A DNA stretch of 64,000 nt from RI-153 sp963721725 (GTDB lineage: Bacteria > Chloroflexota > Anaerolineae > Caldilineales > Caldilineaceae): positions 62,001-126,000 of the forward strand of contig CAVRLX010000016.1 of NCBI GenBank assembly GCA_963721725.1. Direction: 5' to 3'. Position numbers and translations under genes: made by a program. The notes under the pieces are model-generated. The model was not told the DNA's origin. It did no database searches and saw only the letters and a list, made by a program, of their open reading frames with translations. Below are positions 8,810-17,884 of the stretch, piece by piece (within the stretch, counting starts at the first letter, position 1; every line of letters begins with the position of its first letter).

Positions 8810-11623
8810 CTACGGATTCAAGATGGGTATGTAGATGAATAGGTCACTGGTGGGCGTCTCCGCCTGACCACTGTTGTGGAAGATTGACGGCAGGTAGAAC
8901 TTGGTGGGGCCAGAGAGCACCTGCTCATAGACCCAACTCTGGTAGGCCTGTTGGCCCGTGGCATCGGTGAGGGTCAGCCCCACGTTGATCTGTACCATTG
9001 GTGTGATGACTTCGCTTTCATCAACCGGTGTCTCGTCGGGTATTGTCACCTGGGTGATGGTCAACGGCACCGTACCGCTGATCTCTACCGTGCGTGTATC
9101 CAGCCGCTTCAGCGTCAGCCAGGTGGGGAAGGGATCGGCGGTGACGGTGATACTGTCACCCAGGCTGAGATCCGCATCGTCGAATTTCACCTGCATGTAG
9201 ACCAGCGCGCCAGGGGCAAAGCCTTCCCACAGATCATTGCTGGTTTCCACAATGGTGGGGGCATTGATCCAGGGCTGTGCCGGTGCACTGACGGTCAGGG
9301 TGTACGGTCCGCTTTCACGCTCATTGCCCAGTGCATCGTAGGCCAGGATGAAGTAGCTGTACTCACCCGGCGTGGCGAATTCGGCGCTGCCTGGGGTGGG
9401 TTCGTACTGCCAGCCGGTGCTCGTTGCGCCTGGCTGTGCCAGCGTGACGGGATAGTAGACATATTCGCCCAGCGGGTCAATGACCTCCAACTCCATCATG
9501 TCAACGCCGGATTGATCGGTGGCGCTGCCGCTGAGGGCGAAGGTGCCGTCATAGTCGATCTGTGTCACCGGCTGGGTCGCCAGCGTTACGGTCGGCGGCA
9601 GTGTGTCGATCAACAGGGTCAGACGCTGCTGTACCCCGTTGCCCGCCGCATCGTAGGCGGTGACGGTAAAGGGCACCGTGGCCCCGGCAATGCCGCGTTC
9701 TATGCTCCGCTCCAGTGACCACTGGGCCTGATCGACGGCTATGCGCGTGCCGGTGATGGCATCGCTGAAGAAGATCAACTCTGCGTCCTGGCAGGATTCG
9801 AAGCCGCCCAGCGTGTCACAGACCTGGACACCGGCCAGCCAGCGCTCGTCTGCCGCCAACCCTTCCAGCAGTAGCGTTTCTGTGGTGTTGGTGGTAGCGC
9901 CAATCGCTGCACTGGCACGTTGATCCTCATCCAGGAAGGAGAGGGTTGGGGCCTGGTTGTCCACCTCGAACGTCCACTGGGCGATGACGCCACTGGCAAA
10001 ACCGTAGACATCCTTGGCCGAGAGGCTGACCTGTACCTGGGTGCCGTCGGGCGTATTCTCGGGGAGGGTGATAGCACACGCCCACGCGCTGGTGAAGGAA
10101 TCGATCTGGGTGGTGTCGTCGCAGGTGAAGGAGCCTCCCAGACTGGTCTGCAGGGTGATTTCGGCCACTGGCGATTGGTCAAAGACAATGCCTTCCAGCA
10201 GTTGTTCGCCTGTGCCGATGAGATCTTCCAGCAATCGCTCATCGAGTTCAGCGTCCATGGGCGCGCTGCGGTCGATGTCATGGATCACTGTGTGCGGCTC
10301 ATGTTCATAGGTGACGATGATATCGTCCTCGGTGTTCTCTACTTCCTCCACCGGATAGATGGTCATCACCGTGACGGTGTACGCTGCACTGGGGTCGACG
10401 GTCTCGGTGAAGCTGATGACGCGACTTTCCAGCGGGGCCAGTGTGCCCACGGTTAAGGTCTGACCATTGCTGGGCAGATCGCCTTCTACCTTCAGCGTCA
10501 GGTGGCCGCTCTCCTGGCTGGAGAGGTTGCGCACCGTGGCATAGAAGGTCAGTTGATCGCCTGGCCCGGCGCTGGCCGGCAGTTGACCCGTTGGGCCTGC
10601 CTCTGGTCCGCCGCCACCGACATTCTCGGCGACTTGTTGGGCCAACTCGCAGACCGCACTCTGGCTGCTGTCCGTTACCCCGGCACAGAGATTGCCCAGC
10701 AGGGCTTCTACATCGTCGGGCACCACGGCGCGCACGCCTTCATAGACCACCGGGTCATAGATTTCGGCCGCTGGATCGGCGATGAACTCAACGTCCAGCA
10801 GCGATTGATCAAAGAGTACGTTGGTGGGGCAGTTGTCCAGCGTATTGTTTACATTGGCATCTGCCGACAGCCGCATGGATGTCTGCAGGTTGACCAGCGT
10901 GCGCTCTACATCCAGCGCCTCAGGCAGATGCTTGGGCAACATGGTCGGGCTGTTGAGTGGGTTGTTGCCCGGCATGGTCGCCCAGATCTGCAGACTTTCC
11001 TCTTCGCTGACAAAGCCCACCAGCGAAACGTCTACCGCGGCGGGGTTCACGCCCAGCAGCGCCAGCGGCAGCCAGAGGTAGGCTGCTCCTTCGCTGTAGC
11101 GGAAGCGCATCTGCGCTGTCGCTATATCCTGCCAGGCGTTGCCATTCCAGCTCAGCAGGCGTACATGCTCGGCATCCTCCACAATCACGGCAAAGTCAGC
11201 CAACATGCGATCCACGTTGTTGGATTGGTATTGGCGGCGTTCGGGCATCACCACCAGGCTGTCGGCCTGGGCGATGGCTGTGTAGGGATCGTAGGCGTAG
11301 AGGCCGCCGCCCGTTTTGGAATCGATATAGAGGTGCAGATCGCCTTCGGTGTCCAGGTTAAGGCCATACCAGTGCAGGGCGAGCCATTCCTGGTTCCACG
11401 TGCCATAGAGCGATTGCAGGCCGCTGCGCGCACTGGCCCCGCCGCTGAAGATGCTGGCGCGATCTTCCTCGCCTAACAGATTACAGGTCTGCCCGGTGGC
11501 AGAGAGTGCTTCTTCCCACAGCCAGGCCGGCTGCCCAGGCCCGAACTCGTCCCAGTTCAGATAGGAGGCTGGCGGCGCACCGTCAAAGTAGATCGGCCCT
11601 AGGCTGAAGGCGTTGGTCTCGTT
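8810..11623 (-). CDS. Giant surface protein, segment 7 (C-terminal Ig-like region)
   Basis: About 937 codons that continue the frame of the segment ending at 11583 after a one-base break near 11625 (the text resumes NETNAFSLGPIYFDG). It holds a beta-propeller-like or LamG-like stretch, a CARDB-like module ('QLTFYATVRNLSSQESG'), and at least two bacterial Ig-like domains, each introduced by 'DNQAPTLSF' or 'DTLPPTVTL' and containing 'YDAAGNG' or 'YDALGNE'. The C terminus has FYLPSIFHN and ends IYIPILNP. There is no LPXTG, dockerin or PorSS signal, so how it is held at the cell surface is not evident. No start codon is expected here because this is the tail of one long gene. Confidence 0.75.
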   Translation of the reverse strand, partial: NETNAFSLGPIYFDGAPPASYLNWDEFGPGQPAWLWEEALSATGQTCNLLGEEDRASIFSGGASARSGLQSLYGTWNQEWLALHWYGLNLDTEGDLHLYIDSKTGGGLYAYDPYTAIAQADSLVVMPERRQYQSNNVDRMLADFAVIVEDAEHVRLLSWNGNAWQDIATAQMRFRYSEGAAYLWLPLALLGVNPAAVDVSLVGFVSEEESLQIWATMPGNNPLNSPTMLPKHLPEALDVERTLVNLQTSMRLSADANVNNTLDNCPTNVLFDQSLLDVEFIADPAAEIYDPVVYEGVRAVVPDDVEALLGNLCAGVTDSSQSAVCELAQQVAENVGGGGPEAGPTGQLPASAGPGDQLTFYATVRNLSSQESGHLTLKVEGDLPSNGQTLTVGTLAPLESRVISFTETVDPSAAYTVTVMTIYPVEEVENTEDDIIVTYEHEPHTVIHDIDRSAPMDAELDERLLEDLIGTGEQLLEGIVFDQSPVAEITLQTSLGGSFTCDDTTQIDSFTSAWACAITLPENTPDGTQVQVSLSAKDVYGFASGVIAQWTFEVDNQAPTLSFLDEDQRASAAIGATTNTTETLLLEGLAADERWLAGVQVCDTLGGFESCQDAELIFFSDAITGTRIAVDQAQWSLERSIERGIAGATVPFTVTAYDAAGNGVQQRLTLLIDTLPPTVTLATQPVTQIDYDGTFALSGSATDQSGVDMMELEVIDPLGEYVYYPVTLAQPGATSTGWQYEPTPGSAEFATPGEYSYFILAYDALGNERESGPYTLTVSAPAQPWINAPTIVETSNDLWEGFAPGALVYMQVKFDDADLSLGDSITVTADPFPTWLTLKRLDTRTVEISGTVPLTITQVTIPDETPVDESEVITPMVQINVGLTLTDATGQQAYQSWVYEQVLSGPTKFYLPSIFHNSGQAETPTSDLFIYIPILNP

Positions 11624-12677
11624 CTGCCGCGTCCACGGCTACCACATGAGCATAGTAGCGCCCTTGGTCGGGCAGAGATTGGCTGTGGACACCTGGCTCG
11701 GCATAAGCGGTCAGATCACTGATCACCACGGTCTCGGTCAGGGTCCAACCCACGTAGTACTGGGTGGCGCTGACAGATTCGCTCCAGGCGATCTCAGTGG
11801 ATGCCTGGGTGAAATCCCCGGCAAAAGGTCGGGTGCTGGCCAGCACGGCATCATCGACCAGGATATAAGGCTCGGTCACCGTAATCCAGGTCGAGGTGGG
11901 CGAGGCGGGTTGCTGGCCGGGTACATAGGCATCCGGCCGTTCATAGCGCACCGTGGCGGTGAAGAAGCCCGGCCCGATCATTTCCGTGGGTGTGGAGAGA
12001 TCGTCGCCTGTCTCTGGCTCGGCCAGTGTTGAACGCAGCGCTGCTGTCGGTGTATAGGTCGAGCAGGCGGCCACACCGTTGGACATGGTACAGCGGGTGC
12101 AGTTGCCGTAGAGGTCGCAGCTTTCCGCCTTGGGGTTGCTGCTCAGGTTGGCCCCCGATTGATAGAGCGCATAGAGTCGCTCCTGCGGAACCCGGCGCAG
12201 GAAGAGATCCCGGTACCAGGTGGCATTCCAGGTCAACCCGGCGGGGGTGAGGACGCCTGATGCGTAGAGGGCAGTGCTGGCATTGCTGGCATTGGAGATG
12301 TTGCCACACACAAAGGTGTTGCGACCCAGGCTGAAGTCAGTCACGGTACAGGATTGCTGGCCCGGTGTGGTGCCACCCACGGTGATCTGCGGGGCTTGGG
12401 TATCGATGAGGCCAGTCCAGACGGCAGGCAGCGTGCGCTGATTGCCCAGGGCATCTTTGGCGCGCAGTGAGAGGTCATAGATACCTTCCAGCCCGGCTGG
12501 CACCTGAATCTGCCAGGTGGTGGTGATCTGATTGGCACTGGCCAACGTTGCATTCTGCCAGATTACCTTGCTGGCATCTTCCTTGTCGCGGCGGTGCAGG
12601 AAACCGATTTCTACCTGCTGCACAGCGCTTGGCGCGCCCTTGGCATTAACGAAGTCGGTGACACTGCCCTGCACCAC
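11583..12677 (-). CDS. Giant surface protein, segment 6
   Basis: Continuation of the same gene after a frame break near 12690. The first ~100 residues complete an Ig-like domain ('VEIGFLHRRDK', 'DALGNQRTLPAVW', 'IDTQAPQI'); next comes a Cys-containing stretch (CDLYGNCTRCTMSNGVAAC) of unknown fold and a fibronectin-III-like module with 'ATQYYVGWT' and 'GRYYAHVVAVDAA'. The last residues before the stop are out of frame; the true protein continues at 11623. Domain assignments rest on residue patterns only. Confidence 0.65.
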   Translation of the reverse strand: MVQGSVTDFVNAKGAPSAVQQVEIGFLHRRDKEDASKVIWQNATLASANQITTTWQIQVPAGLEGIYDLSLRAKDALGNQRTLPAVWTGLIDTQAPQITVGGTTPGQQSCTVTDFSLGRNTFVCGNISNASNASTALYASGVLTPAGLTWNATWYRDLFLRRVPQERLYALYQSGANLSSNPKAESCDLYGNCTRCTMSNGVAACSTYTPTAALRSTLAEPETGDDLSTPTEMIGPGFFTATVRYERPDAYVPGQQPASPTSTWITVTEPYILVDDAVLASTRPFAGDFTQASTEIAWSESVSATQYYVGWTLTETVVISDLTAYAEPGVHSQSLPDQGRYYAHVVAVDAAERDQRLQPRADLL

Positions 12678-14218
12678 AGGTAGGTTGGCTGGCTGTCCCG
12701 GTCAGTGCCGCTGGGCATGGTCGCCGCCAGCGTGGGCGTTGGCGCGGCATTGTCCACGGCGACATTGCCCACAATGCCCTGGAACTGATTGCCCAACTGA
12801 TCCACTGCCGACATCCAGATCTGGAAGGTGCCGTTGAACATGGGGGGCAGTTCGACGTTGTACTGCCACGTGCCGCCGGTCACCTGCACATCGCGTGGCA
12901 GGTTCAGGGGAGTGCCCTGCGGGTCGATTACCATAAGGGTAGTTGACTGCAGACCACTGCCGGTGTCGCTGGCGGTGCCCTGTAGCTTGAGGGCGGTCTG
13001 CTTGCCGCTGGTGGTCAGCGCCACCGTGGGCGGCGTGTTGTCGATGTTGATGGTTTTGGCGTCGGTGCGGACGTTGCCCACATTGTCGGTGGCGCGCACC
13101 TCCACCTGGGTGCTGCCCTGGATGTCGCGGCCAAAGACCCACACGCCACTGGTGGCGGTTTCGCTGCGAGCGCTCTTCCAGGTGCCGTCGGTATCTTTAT
13201 ACTCCACCGAGCGGATGCCCGATTCGGCGTCGCTGACGGCCACCCCAAAGATCGTGGTGCCCGGCTTGACGAACGCACTGCCGGTCAGCTTCAGTGTGGG
13301 CGGATTGTAGTCCACCTTGAAGCGCTCGGTGCTGACGGTGTCGTACCAGGTGCTCTGGTAGACGTACTGCGAGAGGAACTCGCTTACCTCCAGCGGTTTG
13401 TTGTAGAAGAAGAATTCGTCCATCTGGCCGCGGTAGCTTTGACCCAGGCGCAGGGTCGTCCCCGTGCGACAGATCAGACTCTTCATCCGCTCACGGTGGA
13501 TCAGCCGTCCATTGAGGTAGAGGCTGACGTCGTTCTTGCCGTTGAGCGGATCGTAGTTGACCCCCACCTGATGCCACTGGTTGAGGGCCAGCGAGATATC
13601 GGCCGGGGTGACGGTGAATGCCTCGCCACAGCTGTTGCCTGTGGACAACAGGCCCGTTAGCTGCGGTACCACCTGCCCGTTGTTACTGACCAACTGCAAG
13701 CGCCAGGCAAAGCTGTCGGCGCTCTCATTGGTATGCAGGGCGACTATCCCGGCAGGCGCAGTGGGCGCGCTGGGCAGTCGGATCCAGGTGGAGAAGGAGA
13801 ACGCTTTGTGTTCCTGCCCGCTGACAGCCAGGAAGGGGGTGGCGGTGGTGGCTGTACCCGGCTGATTGCTGAACTGTAGACTTTCGCGCACCTGTCCCTT
13901 CAGCCCACTCTGCGGACAACTTGCACCCGCTGTGCAGACCAGATTACCCCGCCCTGTGCTGTTGACAAAGGTGGTGCTGCCTGCAGTTTCATCCAGCGCC
14001 AGGTAGATCAGGGCACTGTCGGTGAAGGATTTGCGGATAACGGCGTGGGCCAGACTGCCACACTGCAGGCCAAAGGCATCCACCAGGCCCCCAGCCCGAC
14101 CGAAGATACCTGTGGCGGCAAGTCCGTTTCCACAGATGATGGCCTCTTGCTGGTTGCCACCGTTGCCGCCAATGGCAGTGAGTTGCGATGGGTGTAGCCA
14201 ACGGATCCACCGCGCCAT
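12611..14218 (-). CDS. Giant surface protein, segment 5 (LamG 3 and Ig-like)
   Basis: Starts inside the third sub-repeat of the second Cys/Gly-rich domain (ends ~14060), then a LamG-like jelly-roll: 'IYLALDETAGST', 'FSFSTWIRLP', 'NQWHQVGVNYD', 'VSLYLNGRLIH' and 'GQMDEFFFYNKPL'. Two Ig-like modules follow, with 'DAESGIRSVEYKD', 'ATDNVGNVRT', 'DNTPPTVALTT' and 'DNAAPTPTLA'. Joins to segment 4 at a break near 14186 and to segment 6 near 12690. LamG domains commonly bind glycans or host/matrix proteins, so an adhesive role is likely. Confidence 0.7.
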   Translation of the reverse strand: MARWIRWLHPSQLTAIGGNGGNQQEAIICGNGLAATGIFGRAGGLVDAFGLQCGSLAHAVIRKSFTDSALIYLALDETAGSTTFVNSTGRGNLVCTAGASCPQSGLKGQVRESLQFSNQPGTATTATPFLAVSGQEHKAFSFSTWIRLPSAPTAPAGIVALHTNESADSFAWRLQLVSNNGQVVPQLTGLLSTGNSCGEAFTVTPADISLALNQWHQVGVNYDPLNGKNDVSLYLNGRLIHRERMKSLICRTGTTLRLGQSYRGQMDEFFFYNKPLEVSEFLSQYVYQSTWYDTVSTERFKVDYNPPTLKLTGSAFVKPGTTIFGVAVSDAESGIRSVEYKDTDGTWKSARSETATSGVWVFGRDIQGSTQVEVRATDNVGNVRTDAKTINIDNTPPTVALTTSGKQTALKLQGTASDTGSGLQSTTLMVIDPQGTPLNLPRDVQVTGGTWQYNVELPPMFNGTFQIWMSAVDQLGNQFQGIVGNVAVDNAAPTPTLAATMPSGTDRDSQPTYLWCRAVSPTSLMPRARQALCSR

Positions 14219-16331
14219 TTTCGCCGAGCGGCGTACAGGCTAGCTGGATCTGATCCAGCTCGGCCCCGGTTCGGCTTTTGAAGCCTGTCACGGCGGCGTT
14301 GGTGGCGCAGAGACGCTCGAACTCGCCGCCCCCACTGCCACCGGCGGTGCCGCGGCGGATGGGGTCACCCACCCAGCGCCCGCTGGGGTCGATAACGGCG
14401 CAGAGCGGCCCCACCTGATCCACGCCCCCCCCGGCTCGGCCATACAGACCGACCAGGGCTTCGTTGGTCTGGCAGCGCAGATCATAGTCATCGCCGCCAC
14501 TGCTCCCCACACTGCTGGTGCGGGCACTGAAGAGGCTGACGCCGCTGATCTGCACTTCGTCCATTAACGCCTTCATGGATCCGCCCAGGGTGAGATCCGG
14601 TGTATAGTTTTCCTTCAATCGGTATTCGGCACGGGGCGATGGGCCAAACCAGATCGTCTGCACAGGCTGGCCGTTGACATAAAGCTGCAGCATATCGTTG
14701 TTCTGGGCCAGGGCCACGTGAGACCACTGGTTGGTGGGCAGTGTCGCGTTAGAAGTTGTGCTCACCTGATCCTGACAAAGCAGGCCAAAGGCGTCGATCC
14801 TGCTACCGCCGCGCCCAAAGATGCCATTGGCGGGCAGATTGGACGGGCAGATGCGTGACGATTGCTGGTTGCCACCCCCACCGCCCACACTTTCCAGGCG
14901 TGTGGCGTTGCGGCTGTCCAGGATGCCAGCGGCCAGGGGTCGCGCACATTCAATCTGAATTTGATCGACCAGGCCACCAGCGCGCCCGCTGAAGCCACTC
15001 ACATAGCTGCCGCTGGGGCATTGGCGCACAAAGTCGCCGCCGCCATTGCCGCCAGCACTGCCGCGGCGCACAGGCTCACCCTGCCAGCTTTCGTAGCTGG
15101 CGGAGGGGGTCACACAGAGCGCGCCCACCTGATCGATCATGCCACCGCCGCGGCCATAGATGCCCACCAGCGCTTCGCCGGCGTTACAGCGCAGGTCGTA
15201 CGTACCGCCACCACTGCCGCCAATGGCATCAGTGGCTGCGTAGTGGAAGCGAGCACGCAATGCTGTGCCGCTCTCCTGTGGCGTGGCAAAGAGGGCGAAG
15301 CCTTCGTTGCCCTGGCCGTAGCGCAACAGCGGAACCGGCGTGGTGGCATTGTTGCCTGCTTCCGGCTTGAACCAGAAGCCGACCACCAGGTTACTGCCAA
15401 AGCGTTCGCGCAAGCGCTGAATCAGTAGCGCTTGTCCATCGGTGCCTGTGAAGCGCACAGCCTGGCCGGCATAGCCCTTCAGCCCGGAGGTGGGGCATTT
15501 GCCTTCATTGCAGACAAGCTGGGTGGCGTCCACCCCGGCGTTGCGGAACTGAGTACGGCCCGAAGCCTCATCCAACTGGTAGGTGAGGCCGCCGCCGTTG
15601 ACCAACTGGCCCACCTCTTGCGGGGTCAGAATGCTTTCGTAGATGCGCAGATCGTCCAGCGCGCCCTGGAAGAAGTTGTTCTGGACGTTGTAGTGAAGAT
15701 TTCCGTCCCATAGGAAGGAACTCCACCCCGTGTTGAAGGAACCATTGCGCCGCGGATCGATGGTGACGGTGCCGAGTAAGTCATCCGAATCAATAGAACT
15801 ATCGCTCTTACAGCCGCCATCTTTCTCCCCTCGGTCCTCCTCACATACATAGACGGTGCTGTTGGCATCGCCCACATTGGCATCGCGCAGGGACAGCTCG
15901 CGATTAATATCGCGGCTCTGGTCGTTTTTCACCCCTTCATAGCGGGCAAAGGGATCTTTGCTGCCGTTCAACTGCAGATAAGGTTCGGCAGCAGAGAACA
16001 GGCCATCCCCTTCATCGAGCCCCCGGAAATAGACGTTGTGTACATAGAGTGTGGCCTGGCTGCTGCCGCGGCCAAGGGTGAAGCGGTTGCCCGCCGGCAC
16101 TTTGTTGGCGCAATTTTGCAAGGTATAGCTGCCCACCAGTTGGCCGTTTTTGTAGGCATGAACCAGCGTGCCGTCATAGGTGACGAAGACATGAGTCTTC
16201 TGTGCCACAGGAATGGTCAGCGCCGTGAGCACCTGCTCACAACTTGCGCCATCGGTGCTGGTGAAGCTGATCTTGGCTTTGGGCGCGTCGCTGAACAGAT
16301 CCACCACTGAAAGCTGGAGGTACTTGTCCAC
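13989..16331 (-). CDS. Giant surface protein, segment 4 (LamG 1-2 with threefold repeats)
   Basis: Contains the second half of LamG 1 ('HVFVTYDGTLVHAYKNGQLV'), LamG 2 ('LTYQLDEASGRT' ... 'NQWSHVALAQNNDMLQLYVN' ... 'ALMDEVQISG'), and two copies of a roughly 150-residue domain built from three similar sub-repeats. The first copy (14775-15221) interrupts LamG 2 and the second (14060-14510) follows it. Each sub-repeat has a Gly-rich loop, a Cys, then GxxGRxGxxxDxxxxxC (for example GIYGRGGGMIDQVGALC). I infer a beta-prism-like lectin fold from the threefold pattern. The final ~60 residues before the stop are out of frame. Confidence 0.7.
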   Translation of the reverse strand: MDKYLQLSVVDLFSDAPKAKISFTSTDGASCEQVLTALTIPVAQKTHVFVTYDGTLVHAYKNGQLVGSYTLQNCANKVPAGNRFTLGRGSSQATLYVHNVYFRGLDEGDGLFSAAEPYLQLNGSKDPFARYEGVKNDQSRDINRELSLRDANVGDANSTVYVCEEDRGEKDGGCKSDSSIDSDDLLGTVTIDPRRNGSFNTGWSSFLWDGNLHYNVQNNFFQGALDDLRIYESILTPQEVGQLVNGGGLTYQLDEASGRTQFRNAGVDATQLVCNEGKCPTSGLKGYAGQAVRFTGTDGQALLIQRLRERFGSNLVVGFWFKPEAGNNATTPVPLLRYGQGNEGFALFATPQESGTALRARFHYAATDAIGGSGGGTYDLRCNAGEALVGIYGRGGGMIDQVGALCVTPSASYESWQGEPVRRGSAGGNGGGDFVRQCPSGSYVSGFSGRAGGLVDQIQIECARPLAAGILDSRNATRLESVGGGGGNQQSSRICPSNLPANGIFGRGGSRIDAFGLLCQDQVSTTSNATLPTNQWSHVALAQNNDMLQLYVNGQPVQTIWFGPSPRAEYRLKENYTPDLTLGGSMKALMDEVQISGVSLFSARTSSVGSSGGDDYDLRCQTNEALVGLYGRAGGGVDQVGPLCAVIDPSGRWVGDPIRRGTAGGSGGGEFERLCATNAAVTGFKSRTGAELDQIQLACTPLGENGAVDPLATPIATHCHWRQRWQPARGHHLWKRTCRHRYLRSGWGPGGCLWPAVWQSGPRRYPQILHRQCPDLPGAG
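14060..14510 (-). repeat. Threefold Cys/Gly repeat domain, copy 2
   Basis: Three protein-level sub-repeats: VGLYGRAGGGVDQVGPLC, VTGFKSRTGAELDQIQLAC and TGIFGRAGGLVDAFGLQC, each preceded by a GG-rich loop (SSGGDDYDLRC, GGSGGGEFERLC, IGGNGGNQQEAIIC). The frame break at ~14186 falls between the second and third. Aligns over its length with copy 1. Confidence 0.7.
14775..15221 (-). repeat. Threefold Cys/Gly repeat domain, copy 1
   Basis: Sub-repeats VGIYGRGGGMIDQVGALC, VSGFSGRAGGLVDQIQIEC and NGIFGRGGSRIDAFGLLC, preceded by GGSGGGTYDLRC, GGNGGGDFVRQC and VGGGGGNQQSSRIC. The two Cys per sub-repeat may form a disulphide. Inserted between strands of a LamG domain. Confidence 0.7.
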
Positions 16332-17884
16332 ACATCTTTGCCCACATTGTCAGGACCCAGGATCACGCGCTCGCTGTACTTGCCGCCAAAGGCTTTTTCC
16401 AACGTCACCCAGCCGCCCAGGCTGAAACGGGGCTGCGTAAAGGCCAGTTGGTCGCCAGCGGCCACATACCAGTGGCTGGCTTTGAAGGTGCCGTAGCTGT
16501 CCGTAGAACGGATCACACTGGGGCAGTAATCACCGCTACAGGTGAGGGTGGCGTTGCCTGTGCCATCTTTGAAGTTGCGTTCGTCAGCCGGGCGTTGCTC
16601 AAAGTTCAGATGGAATTTCAAGCCGCTGGGCTGGGCCAATCCCTGAAGCTGATCGGCATACGAGGCGCTGGGATCGACCATGTTGGCCCCGGCGCGGTTG
16701 CGCAGGATGATCTCCTCGCTGCCCCCCACCGGCTGGGCCGGGGCCGCAATCGTGCCCTTGATGTGCTGGCTCTGTTGAGGCTGCAGTGCAAAGGTGATGG
16801 GGTTGATGGCGCTGCTGGAATTCAAAATCTCCGCCTCCAACAGACCATAGGCCACCGGTTTGCGCAGATCATTGGTCACGGTAGAGGTGAAGGCAATGGT
16901 CTGGCTAGGGGCCAGGTAGCTGCTGCTCTTCTGGTTGGTGCTGGTACGGATGGAAAGCACACTCACATCGGTGTTGCGAGCACGGGGATGCAGCGCCAGC
17001 ACCCGCTCTTGCTGATCCGAGAAGGTGTCGCCATCGGTGTCAAAGACCAGCGGATCCGAGGTGACCCAGGTGCGCTTGCTGGCGCCGCTGGCATCGACGT
17101 AGATCAGTTCCCAGCCGTTGATCTCGTCATTGTCCGAGAGGCCGTCGCCGTCACTGTCGGCGCGGTCGGGGCGGGTGTGCCGGCGCAACTCTTCGTAGTC
17201 GCTCAGACCGTCGCTGTCGCTGTCGGCCTTTAATGGATTGAGTCGCATGTCCTGTACTTCAACAGCATCGGGCAGGCCATCGGCGTCGGCATCGCCGCTC
17301 TTTTCATCGGGGTCAAGATCAGCGCGCAGCCCATCGCCATCGGCATCGTCCAAGATGGGGAAAGCATTTTTGCCGCCCCAATTCAGGCGATAGCGATTGA
17401 CAAACTGTCCGTTCTCCTGCACCTGTTCCAGCGTGTAGAAGTCGGTGAGGGTGTTGGGGAAGACATCGTAGATCAAATTGGTGCCGATGGTAATGACCTG
17501 GGTATCCCCCTTGTACTTGTTAAAGTGAGCAAACTTATGGTCACAGCCAAGGGCAAAGAGACCACACTCGGCCAGGGTATACGTGTAGTATTCGCGGACA
17601 AAGAGATCCGGATTCCAGTTGACACCTGCGGTCAGTGTGATCTGGATGGTGGGTGATACTGCCTTATAGAGGCGATCCCGATCATCAAGTTTGCCGACGC
17701 TCTTCCAATCCGCAGGGGTGGTTTTTCCGAACAACTTGTGATTCTTTTTAGCGTCCTGGTCGGTAATTAACTCATAATTGAAGACATTCTTCTCTTTGAT
17801 CAAGCGTTCGTAGTCTGCACTGGTCATGGGCCCCGTTTTGTCTACACCGATGATGCCGGGGCGGGACTGCCAGTGGTTTACCAC
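16217..17884 (-). CDS. Giant surface protein, segment 3 (thrombospondin-3 repeats, LamG 1)
   Basis: Continues segment 2 after a frame break at 17882-17886 (SLNQVI then VVNHWQSRPG). Around 16.95-17.35 kb there is a run of Ca2+-binding thrombospondin type 3 / EF-like repeats: DADGDGLRAD, DADADGLPDA, DSDSDGLSDY, DSDGDGLSDN, DTDGDTFSDQ. A beta-sandwich with 'TIAFTSTVTNDL' and then the front half of LamG 1 ('LKFHLNFEQRP', 'FSLGGWVTLEK') follow. The last 30 residues are out of frame; the true text continues in segment 4 at about 16331. Confidence 0.7.
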   Translation of the reverse strand: MVNHWQSRPGIIGVDKTGPMTSADYERLIKEKNVFNYELITDQDAKKNHKLFGKTTPADWKSVGKLDDRDRLYKAVSPTIQITLTAGVNWNPDLFVREYYTYTLAECGLFALGCDHKFAHFNKYKGDTQVITIGTNLIYDVFPNTLTDFYTLEQVQENGQFVNRYRLNWGGKNAFPILDDADGDGLRADLDPDEKSGDADADGLPDAVEVQDMRLNPLKADSDSDGLSDYEELRRHTRPDRADSDGDGLSDNDEINGWELIYVDASGASKRTWVTSDPLVFDTDGDTFSDQQERVLALHPRARNTDVSVLSIRTSTNQKSSSYLAPSQTIAFTSTVTNDLRKPVAYGLLEAEILNSSSAINPITFALQPQQSQHIKGTIAAPAQPVGGSEEIILRNRAGANMVDPSASYADQLQGLAQPSGLKFHLNFEQRPADERNFKDGTGNATLTCSGDYCPSVIRSTDSYGTFKASHWYVAAGDQLAFTQPRFSLGGWVTLEKAFGGKYSERVILGPDNVGKDVWTSTSSFQWWICSATRPKPRSASPAPMAQVVSRCSRR

